Assembly: GCA_023426505.1 (NCBI GenBank)
Contig: JAFAAP010000016.1
Span: forward strand, 1-22,228
Direction: 5' to 3'
Source: Pseudomonadota bacterium
GTDB taxonomy: Bacteria > Pseudomonadota > Alphaproteobacteria > Rhizobiales > Beijerinckiaceae
DNA length: 22,228 nt
The notes below the pieces were generated by a model. That model had not been told where the DNA came from. It saw only the letters and a list, made by a program, of their open reading frames with translations, and ran no database searches. A program made the position numbers and the translations under genes. Shown here piece by piece: positions 1 through 7,117 of this stretch (position 1 is the first letter of the stretch; each line of letters opens with the position of its first letter).

Positions 1-138
1 TCCAGAAAGTCTCGGCCGATGAGGTTCCTCAGATCATCACGGATCGGCGGGTTCCCGTTCACGGGCCTCGCCGTAGTTTGGCCGGACACGCCGCACGTTG
101 CTCGGACCTGCAGCCCCTCCACAAGGCTGCATAAATGA

Positions 139-240
139 GAAGCCCCTGCATTCATGCAGGGGAGTGTCACCGCCCTGCAGGAGCCCCGAACCCGGGGAAC
201 TTCCATCGCTTGGCCCCTTGTCAGGGTTACTGACGGGCGC
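139..240 (-). ncRNA. Omega-RNA-like right end of a degraded IS200/IS605-type (TnpB) element
   Basis: On the minus strand three stacked hairpins follow each other. The first is a 5-bp stem (220-224 with 230-234). The second is a CCCCG/CGGGG stem with a 4-nt loop (184-188 with 193-197). The third is an 8-bp stem, cccctgca/tgcagggg, with loop ttca (143-150 with 155-162). This series ending in a G-rich hairpin just before an end resembles the omega-RNA/right end of TnpB-bearing insertion sequences, which normally overlaps the 3' end of tnpB. No tnpB reading frame remains, because the kinase gene ending at 276 occupies the place where it should be. I infer a truncated IS end. Whether it is still transcribed cannot be seen. 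Confidence 0.5.
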
Positions 241-275
241 AGTCCCTGGGTTCTCACCACTTCGGCACGATAGCC

Positions 276-1220
276 TTAGCCGATCGTGCCAAGAAGGGCA
301 TCGACCTCGATACGGGACGGCATTGAGGACGCCGTGCCAGGCCGCGTGACGGAGAGACCGGCAACGGCGCACCCAAATCTTGCTGCTTCCAGGACTGGCG
401 CGCCTCGGGCAAGCGCGGCCGCGAACCCACCATTGAAGGCATCTCCAGCTCCGGTGGTATCGATAACCGCTTCTGCTGCCAGGGCGGGGATTGGTGTCGA
501 TATCTCACGGGAATGGACGAGAACCCCCTTGTCGCCGAGGGTAAGGATGGCGCAGCCCACTCCCAGGGCGAGAAGCCGATCGCCCGCATGCCGGGCGCTG
601 TCGAGATCTGTCACAGCGATGCCGGTGATGGCACTCGCTTCACTTTCGTTGGGCGTGACGTAATCGCACAACGGCCACATGGATTCCGGAATACGGGCAG
701 CGGGCGCTGGGTTGAGCACGGTGAGAACTCCAGACGAGCGCGCGAGTTGGAGCCCTCGCTCGGCGGCTCCAACAGGCTGCTCAAGTTGGGTCATGAACAC
801 ATCGGCGCCGACGATAGCGTCTTGCGCTTGGTCGAGATCTGGAGGCCCGAGCCGTCCAGCCGCGCCGCTCTCCACGATGATTGCATTGTCACCCGTGCTC
901 TCGTCGACGAAGATAAAGGCAGCTCCGGTGGGAGCATCTTCGTCCACCGTCACGCGTGTGGTGTCGATTCCCTCCGTAGACCAGATCTCGTGGGCCATGG
1001 CTCCAAACGTGTCGGCTCCAACCCGTGTGATGAGGCGAACCCGAGCGCCGCTGCGCGCTGCGGCCACGGCCTGGTTGGATCCCTTGCCACCCGGTCCAAG
1101 AGCAAACCCTTTGCTGAGCAGGGTTTCGCCAATTTTCGGCAGACGCTCGGCTCGGAATGATAAATCGGCCGCAAAGATGCCCAGGATGGTGACGGTTCCA
1201 GTAAAGGCGGGCTTGGACAT
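276..1220 (-). CDS. Ribokinase-like PfkB-family carbohydrate kinase
   Basis: This 314-aa protein is expected to phosphorylate a sugar or nucleoside with ATP in the cytoplasm. The PfkB N-terminal signature includes GGKGSNQ at residues 44-50. The anion-hole and catalytic-base motif DTTGAGDAF lies at 254-262, with Asp260 as the likely base. NPAPA near 170-174 and TPNESE near 189-194 are ribokinase-like. The start is the ATG at 1220, giving MSKPAFTG; the longer open frame to 1349 runs into the upstream gene and lacks homology-like sequence. It is the last gene of the minus-strand operon, 20 bp after the Ggt-like gene. Ribokinase is the closest family; the true substrate (ribose, another pentose, or a nucleoside) cannot be read from the sequence. 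An 8-bp inverted repeat (264-271 with 283-290) spans its stop codon. Confidence 0.9.
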   Translation of the reverse strand: MSKPAFTGTVTILGIFAADLSFRAERLPKIGETLLSKGFALGPGGKGSNQAVAAARSGARVRLITRVGADTFGAMAHEIWSTEGIDTTRVTVDEDAPTGAAFIFVDESTGDNAIIVESGAAGRLGPPDLDQAQDAIVGADVFMTQLEQPVGAAERGLQLARSSGVLTVLNPAPAARIPESMWPLCDYVTPNESEASAITGIAVTDLDSARHAGDRLLALGVGCAILTLGDKGVLVHSREISTPIPALAAEAVIDTTGAGDAFNGGFAAALARGAPVLEAARFGCAVAGLSVTRPGTASSMPSRIEVDALLGTIG

Positions 1221-1240
1221 GGGCAATCCTTCCGGTGAAC

Positions 1241-2833
1241 CTAGAGAGCGAGGGCGCAGCCGTCCTTGCGCGGATCGGAGCCGGCTGAGTAAATGCCGCG
1301 CACGTGGTCGACGAGGATCGCCTGACCACCACCCCATGGGGCGTCGCACGGGCGTATTGGGTGGCCACGTCGGGCCAACTCCTCGACGACGCCCGCTGGG
1401 ATGCCGCGTTCCGGTTCAAAAGCAGCAGCTGTGCGAAAGCCGCGCGGTGCATCGAGCGCCTCTTGCACGTCCATCCCGTAATCAACCAGGTTCTGGAGGA
1501 CATGGACTTGGCCGACAGGCTGGTAGGCCCCACCCATGACCCCGAACGACAGCCAGGGCTTGCCGTTCTTCATCGCCATGCCCGGGATGATGGTGTGGAG
1601 GGGGCGCTTGCGGGGTGCGACGCAGTTGGGATGCCCCTCAGCCACCCGGAAGCCCGCACCCCTGTTCTGGAAGGCAATGCCGGTCTGTGGACAGGCCTTG
1701 CCTGTACCAAACGCATGGAAGAGTGAGTTGATGAGTGAGCAGACGTTGCCGTTCTTGTCGGCGACCGTGAGATAAACGGTATCTTGATGGTGCACGCGGG
1801 GAACCACTGGCTCCGCCTGCATCGCCCGGTGAGGGTCGATAAGCTCCCGAAGCCGCGTGGCGAACCCCTCCGAGAGGAGTTCCTCCACGGGGACGTCTCC
1901 GAAGGCTGGATCTGCGATATAAGCATCCCGCACACCGTAAGCGAGCCGGCTCGCTTCGATCTGAAGATGGAAGCGGTCGGCTCCGACCGGGTCGAGGCGG
2001 GGGATGTCAAAGCCGGACAGGATATTCAACATCACGAGGGTCGTTAGCCCTTGGCCACTCGGCGGAATTTGGACGCAGTCCACGCCACGGTATCGGGTTG
2101 AGATCGGCGTCACATAGGATGAGCGGAACTCGGCAAAATCCTCCAGGGTGTGATAGCCGCCGAGCCGGTTGAGGCTTGCCACAAGCATCCTGGCGATCTC
2201 ACCCTCATAGAAGGCATCACGCCCCTCGGCCGCAAGGATACGTAGTGTTTTGGCCAGAGCAGGGAACCGGATGGTGTCGCCAGCCTTGGGAGCTTCGCCC
2301 GAAGGGGTAAGAAGGTGGGCGCATGCACCTTCGTCACGGGCGAGCTTTTCGACTTCCCGGGCCCAGTCCGTTGCAGCCCGCTCGGCCAAGACGATGCCGC
2401 GTTCCGCATAGTCAATGGTGGGAGCCAGCACGTCTGCAAGGCTGCGCGTGCCGTGGTCCGCGAGAAGGCGCGACCACGCATCAACGGCGCCTGGTATCGT
2501 AGCGGCATGAACACTGGTGAGGGCGATTTCGGACTCACCCGCTGCCTTAAGGCGAGCGGCATCCAGGCCGGCGGGAGCCCAGCCGCTTCCGTTGATCGCG
2601 TGAAGCTTCTGCTCGTCGGCGCGCCATATCAGCGCGAAGCAGTCGCCTCCAATCCCGGTATTGTGTGGCTCTAAGACTGACTGCAGCGAACAGGCCGTGA
2701 TCGCCGCGTCGATGGCATTGCCACCGGAACGCAGAACCTCCAAGGCAATATAGGTCGAAAGTGGATGGGATGTCGCCGCGGCGCCGCCGGCACCCTGCGC
2801 GACGGAGCGTCCTGGTTGGTGAAGATCACGCAT
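1241..2833 (-). CDS. Gamma-glutamyltransferase-like Ntn amidohydrolase (YwrD/HpxW type)
   Basis: This 530-aa protein belongs to the Ggt superfamily, which is autoprocessed at a threonine that becomes the nucleophile of the small subunit. The N-terminal part shows the family core (SGGNAIDAA near 37-45, then HNTGIGGD). The processing site is the Thr in HQDTVYLTVAD, Thr352. The C-terminus SDPRKDGCALAL is of the YwrD/HpxW kind rather than classical Ggt. There is no signal peptide, so unlike periplasmic Ggt it should act in the cytoplasm. HpxW of purine catabolism hydrolyses oxamate; other members cleave gamma-glutamyl amides. It lies between two PfkB kinases, 20 bp from each, in a transporter operon. 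I infer that it hydrolyses an amide bond in the imported compound; the exact substrate is unknown. Confidence 0.88.
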   Translation of the reverse strand: MRDLHQPGRSVAQGAGGAAATSHPLSTYIALEVLRSGGNAIDAAITACSLQSVLEPHNTGIGGDCFALIWRADEQKLHAINGSGWAPAGLDAARLKAAGESEIALTSVHAATIPGAVDAWSRLLADHGTRSLADVLAPTIDYAERGIVLAERAATDWAREVEKLARDEGACAHLLTPSGEAPKAGDTIRFPALAKTLRILAAEGRDAFYEGEIARMLVASLNRLGGYHTLEDFAEFRSSYVTPISTRYRGVDCVQIPPSGQGLTTLVMLNILSGFDIPRLDPVGADRFHLQIEASRLAYGVRDAYIADPAFGDVPVEELLSEGFATRLRELIDPHRAMQAEPVVPRVHHQDTVYLTVADKNGNVCSLINSLFHAFGTGKACPQTGIAFQNRGAGFRVAEGHPNCVAPRKRPLHTIIPGMAMKNGKPWLSFGVMGGAYQPVGQVHVLQNLVDYGMDVQEALDAPRGFRTAAAFEPERGIPAGVVEELARRGHPIRPCDAPWGGGQAILVDHVRGIYSAGSDPRKDGCALAL

Positions 2834-2853
2834 GGTGCGATGTCCTTGATCGA

Positions 2854-3756
2854 TCAGACTAGGAGGGAAGAGCGCAGGTGTGCCATCTCTGCCCGAGTTG
2901 GGAAGGATGGCGATGTGCCAAGCCGCGTCACGGAGAGGGAGGCGGCTGCGATGGCGAGGGAGAGTGCATTCGCGATTGGTTCGCCGGCAGCAATGCCCGC
3001 CGCGAGCGTTCCGACCGTTACGTCGCCAGCTCCGGCGGTGTCGATGGCCTCAACGGCCGGCGCCGGGATGCTGACAGGACCGCTCCCCGTCGAAAACAGC
3101 GCGCCGGCCGCTCCATGGGTGACTACGGCGCAACCGGCGCCAAGTGCGAGGAGTTGGTTGAGCGCGGCCTCGCCGGCTTCACCCGTGAGGCTTCGCGCCT
3201 CGGGCTCATTTGACACAACGATGTCGACTGCTCCGAGCAGGGGGCGCATGTCCCATGCGATCGGGGCTGTGTTCAGGATCACGTGGGCACCGCGGTCGCG
3301 CCCGCAGCGAGCGGCCGCCATTGTCACAGCGGCCGTCAGGTTCCCCTGGAGGACGAGGACATCGCCAGGTGCGACAGGAGTCAGCATCGCCAACGCATCG
3401 TCCTCACGGAGACCACGCGCGCAGGCCGCCGAAGACACGATCATATTCTCGCCGGTATCAGCAATCCAAATGGATGACACATCGGTCGGCGCAGCAACCG
3501 TGCGCCAATCGACAATCAGATCATCCTCGGCGGCGAGTGCGGTACGTAGAAAGGCGCCGTCGGGGTCGTCCCCGATCGGCGCGACAAGGCGAACAGAGGC
3601 TCCTACGCGGGAGGCGGCGAGGGCTTGGTTCAAGCCCTTTCCACCCGCACAGCGCTCGATGCCTTCCGACAGCAAGGTCTCTCCCGGTCTTGGGAATGCC
3701 GAAACCCGCTGGAGGAGGTCGACAGTGGCATTTCCGAGCACGGTGACACGGCTCAT
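2854..3756 (-). CDS. PfkB-family carbohydrate kinase (second, divergent copy)
   Basis: This 300-aa protein is a ribokinase-fold kinase acting in the cytoplasm. GGKGLNQ is at residues 38-44 and the catalytic segment DTAGAGD at 239-245 (Asp245). It departs from the usual DTTGAGDAF, with Ala for the second Thr and DVTVGT after the motif. The open frame extends upstream to 3822, but the ATG at 3756 is preferred because it overlaps the btpA-like stop as ATGA and gives the family start MSRVTVLGNATVD. Similarity to the other kinase of the operon is confined to family motifs, so the two probably act on different substrates or at different steps. Adenosine kinase, ribokinase and pseudouridine kinase families are all possible matches; none can be chosen from sequence alone. 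Confidence 0.88.
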   Translation of the reverse strand: MSRVTVLGNATVDLLQRVSAFPRPGETLLSEGIERCAGGKGLNQALAASRVGASVRLVAPIGDDPDGAFLRTALAAEDDLIVDWRTVAAPTDVSSIWIADTGENMIVSSAACARGLREDDALAMLTPVAPGDVLVLQGNLTAAVTMAAARCGRDRGAHVILNTAPIAWDMRPLLGAVDIVVSNEPEARSLTGEAGEAALNQLLALGAGCAVVTHGAAGALFSTGSGPVSIPAPAVEAIDTAGAGDVTVGTLAAGIAAGEPIANALSLAIAAASLSVTRLGTSPSFPTRAEMAHLRSSLLV

Positions 3757-4601
3757 GGGCGTAACTTTCGCACGACAGACATGAAGTCTGCGACCCGTTC
3801 CGGATCCACCTCGTTCCACCACGATCCGCCGTGCTTGAGCGAACTCGCAACAATCACGGCATCGGCGTATTCGAAGATCTGGCCGACGTTGTCGCGGGTA
3901 ACGCCACTTCCGACCATGACTGCGAGGTCCGTCGAACGCTGAACCGTTGCAAGATCGTCGATAGCTGCACTGTCGCCGGTGCGTTGCCCGGTCACAATGA
4001 CGGCATCAGCGTCAAAGAATTCGGCATCACGGGTGAGTTCGGGCAAGGAGCGGTCGGCAACGATCGCATGGGACCCGTGCTTAACGTGGACGTCCGCGAA
4101 GATCTTAACCTCACGGGCCCGCAACCAAGCGCGATAACGGCTTGCCGCTCCGGCCTTTCCCTCCATGAAGCCTTCATTGGCGACGTAGGCGTTGGCCCAC
4201 TGGTTCACACGGACGAAATCTGCGCCACTCGCTTTGGCGCTGGCGAGGGCCGCCACGGCTCCATTTGCGAGAACATTGATGCCGACCGGGACTTTGATCT
4301 CCTGGCGCACCCGATCAGTCATGACCGCCATGACGGCTGCTGTTTCCGGACCAAGCTCATCCGGCTTGGCGAAAGGGATATCACCGTGGTTCTCGACAAT
4401 CAGGCCATCAACGCCGCCTTCGCGGTACCGTCTCGCCTCGGTGACGGCATGGGAGTAGATCCTGTCGATCGGATCTCCGTCATAGCGTGGTGAGCCCGGT
4501 AAAGGCAGCGCATGAATAACGCCGATCACCACTTTCGTCCTTCCAAACAGGGCCTCTATTGCGTTGGGCTTCGAACGGAAAATGGAGGAAGGATGAGACA
4601 C
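3753..4601 (-). CDS. BtpA/SgcQ family protein
   Basis: This 282-aa protein belongs to the BtpA/SgcQ family, a TIM-barrel-like group. Family signs are the N-terminal VVIGVIHALPLPGSPRYDG, DGLIVENHGDIPF, VGINVLANG, the ADVHVKHGSH segment, and a C-terminal VGSGVTRDN turn typical of phosphate-binding barrels. BtpA was first linked to photosystem I stability in cyanobacteria, and SgcQ in E. coli is a putative nucleosidase in a sugar operon; the reaction is not firmly established. The start is a GTG at 4601 with GGAG about 8 bases upstream; no better start exists. The stop overlaps the ATG of the PfkB kinase as ATGA, so translation is probably coupled. The context suggests a role in splitting a glycosidic or phosphorylated sugar intermediate (inference). 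Confidence 0.9.
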   Translation of the reverse strand: MSHPSSIFRSKPNAIEALFGRTKVVIGVIHALPLPGSPRYDGDPIDRIYSHAVTEARRYREGGVDGLIVENHGDIPFAKPDELGPETAAVMAVMTDRVRQEIKVPVGINVLANGAVAALASAKASGADFVRVNQWANAYVANEGFMEGKAGAASRYRAWLRAREVKIFADVHVKHGSHAIVADRSLPELTRDAEFFDADAVIVTGQRTGDSAAIDDLATVQRSTDLAVMVGSGVTRDNVGQIFEYADAVIVASSLKHGGSWWNEVDPERVADFMSVVRKLRP

Positions 4602-4617
4602 GTAGAGCTCCGGATGG

Positions 4618-4917
4618 CTAAGGGTGCGAGGCTAATAGCTGGAGTGCCAATGTGACATTGCAGTCTGATGCGGCAGTAAACTTGCCCAAGGGGTGACAGG
4701 GTTCCCCTGTGACCGGGTGTGCGCTCAAGGGGTTCCGTGCCATACCCGCGCAGGGAGAGGTGAGGACACGCGCGGTTTGTGACAGGCGGTCATCGAGGGT
4801 TCGAATGCCCACCTCGACCCGTGCGCGCGTCCTATCCGAAAACGCGATGGGTGTGCTCAGCCCGTGTGAGACGGTGCCCTCAAACACTTCCAGAAGCCGA
4901 GCGGCATCTCCAATCAT
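4618..4917 (-). CDS. Hypothetical 99-aa protein within the transporter operon
   Basis: I do not recognise this protein. It fills the space between the OppF-like gene (25 bases before it) and the BtpA-like gene (16 bases after it). It has a strong G-rich ribosome binding site (aaagggggg) about 12 bases before its ATG, so it is probably real. The sequence begins MIGDAARLLEVFEG and is helical in character for the first 50 residues. It then contains two Cys-Pro/Gly-rich stretches (TSPCAGM, TGEPCHPLG) and ends in hydrophobic LALQLLASHP. It has no signal peptide or membrane segment. It could be a small accessory protein of the pathway or a truncated remnant of a larger protein; the intact spacing and ribosome binding site favour the first. 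Confidence 0.6.
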   Translation of the reverse strand: MIGDAARLLEVFEGTVSHGLSTPIAFSDRTRARVEVGIRTLDDRLSQTARVLTSPCAGMARNPLSAHPVTGEPCHPLGKFTAASDCNVTLALQLLASHP

Positions 4918-4942
4918 GGCCGAAGCTTTACCCCCCTTTGCC

Positions 4943-6019
4943 TCATCTCACCCGCCTCCCAGCGCGCACCTGCCGTAGCAAAGCAAGCCGCCGCCGGTAT
5001 GCCTCGGACATGCGGCTTTCATCGTCGGAGAGAAGCGTCAGGTGCTCGAGTTCGTGTGCACGCAAGCATGCGGCGCTATGATCTCCCTCGCGCCAGGTAT
5101 CGAGTGGTGGCTGGCGTTCAGTGCATGGCTCGATCCGGTGCGGGCAACGCGAGGAAAACCGACACCCGGCTGGCCGATCGAAGGGACTGGGTGGCTCACC
5201 CGCGACAATGCGGCGTTCGACCCCGGAGCCCGGGACAGGGCTCGGCGAAGCCGCGAGCAACATGCGGGTATAAGGATGGCGGGGATTGCCGAAGATCTGG
5301 GCGGCTGGCCCAGTCTCAACCAAGCGGCCCGCATAAAGCACGCCCACTTGGGTTGCCAGATGTCGAACCACCGCCATGTCGTGTGAGATGAACAAGTAGG
5401 ACACGCCGAGCCGAGAGCGAAGCTCGGTGAGAAGGTTCACAACCTGAGCCTGGATCGACAGATCGAGTGCCGAGACCGGCTCGTCGCAAACGATCAGATC
5501 GGGCTCGACGGCAAGGGCCCGTGCGATCGCGACGCGCTGGCGCTGTCCCCCGGAAAACTCATGCGGGAAGCGCTCTGCCTGGTGAGCGCCCAGGCCAACA
5601 AGCTCCAGGAGTTCCACCACGCGGTCGTGGACGGCACCCGGAGGCCGCAGCCGGTGTAGGCGAATGGGGGCCGCAATGGCCTCGCCGATACGAACGCGCG
5701 GGTCGAGGGAGCTGAATGGATCCTGAAAGATAATCTGCATGCGCCGCCTCAGGGCCCTAAGCTCAGGCGCACTCTGGGCGCGCAGATCAAGTCCGTCAAA
5801 GGTAATCCGTCCTGCATCGGCCTCGATAAGGCGAAGGACGAGACGCCCGATTGTGGACTTGCCCGAGCCACTCTCCCCCACCAGCCCAAAGGTTTCGCCC
5901 CGGCCGATGGTGAAGCTGACATCATCAACGACGGTCGCGATGCGACCGGGGCGGAAGAGGCCGTTGCCGGACACATAGGTCTTCGTCAGTCCTTCGACCG
6001 AGAGCAGCGGTTTGCTCAT
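4943..6019 (-). CDS. Oligopeptide/dipeptide ABC transporter ATP-binding protein (OppF/DppF-like)
   Basis: This 358-aa ATPase is the second nucleotide-binding subunit of an Opp/Dpp-type importer at the inner face of the membrane. Walker A GESGSGKST is at 48-56, followed by the Q-loop FQDPFSSLDP, signature LSGGQRQRV, Walker B LIVCDEPVSALD and the switch histidine in SHD. The C-terminal oligopeptide-transporter domain carries the spaced cysteines CRFSSRCP and CTER seen in this family. A further tail (about 30 residues, ending RAGRRVR) is rich in Arg. Its ATG overlaps the stop of the upstream ATPase by ATGA. The partner permeases and binding protein lie on the other strand past the shared promoter region. 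Confidence 0.93.
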   Translation of the reverse strand: MSKPLLSVEGLTKTYVSGNGLFRPGRIATVVDDVSFTIGRGETFGLVGESGSGKSTIGRLVLRLIEADAGRITFDGLDLRAQSAPELRALRRRMQIIFQDPFSSLDPRVRIGEAIAAPIRLHRLRPPGAVHDRVVELLELVGLGAHQAERFPHEFSGGQRQRVAIARALAVEPDLIVCDEPVSALDLSIQAQVVNLLTELRSRLGVSYLFISHDMAVVRHLATQVGVLYAGRLVETGPAAQIFGNPRHPYTRMLLAASPSPVPGSGVERRIVAGEPPSPFDRPAGCRFSSRCPHRIEPCTERQPPLDTWREGDHSAACLRAHELEHLTLLSDDESRMSEAYRRRLALLRQVRAGRRVR

Positions 6020-7005
6020 GCGACAGCATCCTCAACCGGCGCACGCCAGCATGCCACCTGGTGTCCGGGCGTGACTTCGCGCAGCGGGGGGTAGCTCACG
6101 CGACAGCGCTCGACCGCAAACGGGCAGCGTGGCGCGAAGCGGCAGCCCGGCGGCATTGCGGCCGCTGCAGGCACTTGTCCGTCAATCGACGCGAGCGGAC
6201 GCCCGACGTCGCCACTCCGCGGCATCGCTGCGAACAGCGCAAGGGTATAGGGGTGCTGCGGATCGGCGAAAATGTCCGTTCGCCGTCCGCGCTCGACGAT
6301 CCGCCCCGCGTACATCACGGCAATTTCGTCGGCGATCTCGGCCACCACGGCAAGGTTATGGGTGATAAAAAGCACGGCAGTGCCAAGTTCTTCCCGGAGT
6401 TCATCGATCAGCGCCAGGATCTGGCTTTGGATCGTAACATCAAGCGCTGTTGTCGGCTCGTCAGCGATCAAGAGGGCAGGGCGGCACACGAGTGCAATCG
6501 CGATCATCACCCGTTGGCGCATTCCGCCGGAGAGTTGGTGGGGGTAGACCTCCAGGCGCTCTTCCGCCGCGGGAATCTGGACCCGCTTGAGCATGGCCAG
6601 CGCAGCAGCGCGCGCTTGTGCCTGAGAGACCTGCTGGTGTTGGAGAAGAGCTTCCATGATCTGCTCGCCAACCGTCATCACCGGGTTGAGAGACGTCATG
6701 GGTTCTTGGAAGACCATGGCAAGTCGGTTCCCGCGCAGCCCCTCCATGTGGCGCTCGGAAAGAGCCAACAAATCGAGACCTTCAAAGGTCATGAGGTCCG
6801 CTCGGATCTTCGCGTTTGGCTGCAGCAGTCGCATCAGGGAGAGAGCGGTAAGGCTTTTTCCAGAACCAGACTCACCGACCAAGCAAAGGAGTTGTCCAGG
6901 ACTAAGCGCGAGATCGACCCCATCCACAATGGGCGGTCCGCCGAATGCGATCCGCAGATTCTGCACCGTTAGCAGGGCAGCGTTAGAGGATGGCTCGTTT
7001 CCCAT
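6016..7005 (-). CDS. Oligopeptide/dipeptide ABC transporter ATP-binding protein (OppD/DppD-like)
   Basis: This 329-aa ATPase has Walker A GESGSGKS at 44-51, the Q-loop FQEPMTSLNP (Gln100), the ABC signature LSGGMRQRV at 158-166, Walker B LLIADEPTTALD near 178-189, and the switch His216 in ITHN. A C-terminal Opp-type region carries a cysteine cluster, CRFAPRCPFAVERCR. It is the first gene of the minus-strand operon and pairs with the OppF-like subunit, which starts within its stop codon. The family energises uptake of peptides, nickel chelates, opines, glycosides and other small solutes, so the substrate class is not fixed by this gene alone. Confidence 0.94.
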   Translation of the reverse strand: MGNEPSSNAALLTVQNLRIAFGGPPIVDGVDLALSPGQLLCLVGESGSGKSLTALSLMRLLQPNAKIRADLMTFEGLDLLALSERHMEGLRGNRLAMVFQEPMTSLNPVMTVGEQIMEALLQHQQVSQAQARAAALAMLKRVQIPAAEERLEVYPHQLSGGMRQRVMIAIALVCRPALLIADEPTTALDVTIQSQILALIDELREELGTAVLFITHNLAVVAEIADEIAVMYAGRIVERGRRTDIFADPQHPYTLALFAAMPRSGDVGRPLASIDGQVPAAAAMPPGCRFAPRCPFAVERCRVSYPPLREVTPGHQVACWRAPVEDAVA

Positions 7006-7044
7006 GAGGTCCGCGGAGGCTCCGTGAAATCTTCCCTCGAGGCA

Positions 7045-7050
7045 TTGACA
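7045..7050 (+). promoter_or_regulatory. Candidate -35 hexamer (ttgaca) for the permease operon
   Basis: A perfect consensus ttgaca lies 73 bases before the permease start. No convincing -10 box is found at 16-18 bases; the nearest TATAAT-like hexamers (tatcag at 7072, tatctg at 7080) are too far away. I list it as weak evidence for a promoter firing rightward. Confidence 0.3.
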
Positions 7051-7083
7051 CCCAAGCTCACCTCAAGTGAGTATCAGGCTATC

Positions 7084-7095
7084 TGAACCGGTTCA
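7084..7095. promoter_or_regulatory. Perfect 12-bp palindrome, LacI-family-type operator candidate
   Basis: The sequence tgaaccggttca is its own reverse complement and has the central CG and TGAA/TTCA half-sites typical of LacI/GalR-family operators. It sits between the divergent transporter operons, 78 bases before the OppD-like ATG and 22 bases before the DppB-like GTG. One repressor here could control both operons. No LacI-type gene lies in the window, so the regulator would be encoded elsewhere. Confidence 0.5.
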
Positions 7096-7103
7096 AGCGG
7101 TAT

Positions 7104-7108
7104 GGAGG
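7104..7108 (+). promoter_or_regulatory. Ribosome binding site deciding the permease start
   Basis: The ggagg at this place lies 9 bases before the GTG at 7118. It supports that codon over the GTG at 7067, which has no Shine-Dalgarno sequence. Confidence 0.6.
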
Positions 7109-7117
7109 CGGAGTGCA

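Noticed and set aside
513..1160. Long plus-strand open frame opposite the ribokinase-like gene
   Set aside because: It is a shadow of the minus-strand kinase with no family pattern of its own.
1221..1349. N-terminal extension of the ribokinase-like gene
   Set aside because: It overlaps the Ggt-like gene, lacks family similarity, and the ATG at 1220 gives the normal PfkB start.
2765..3784. 339-aa plus-strand open frame
   Set aside because: It is antisense to the second PfkB kinase, and its Arg/Ser/Ala-rich composition is typical of a GC-rich shadow.
7068..7073. Shared -10 element for both divergent promoters
   Set aside because: The hexamer is at 17-base spacing from a -35-like box on each strand, but it matches the TATAAT consensus very poorly in both directions.
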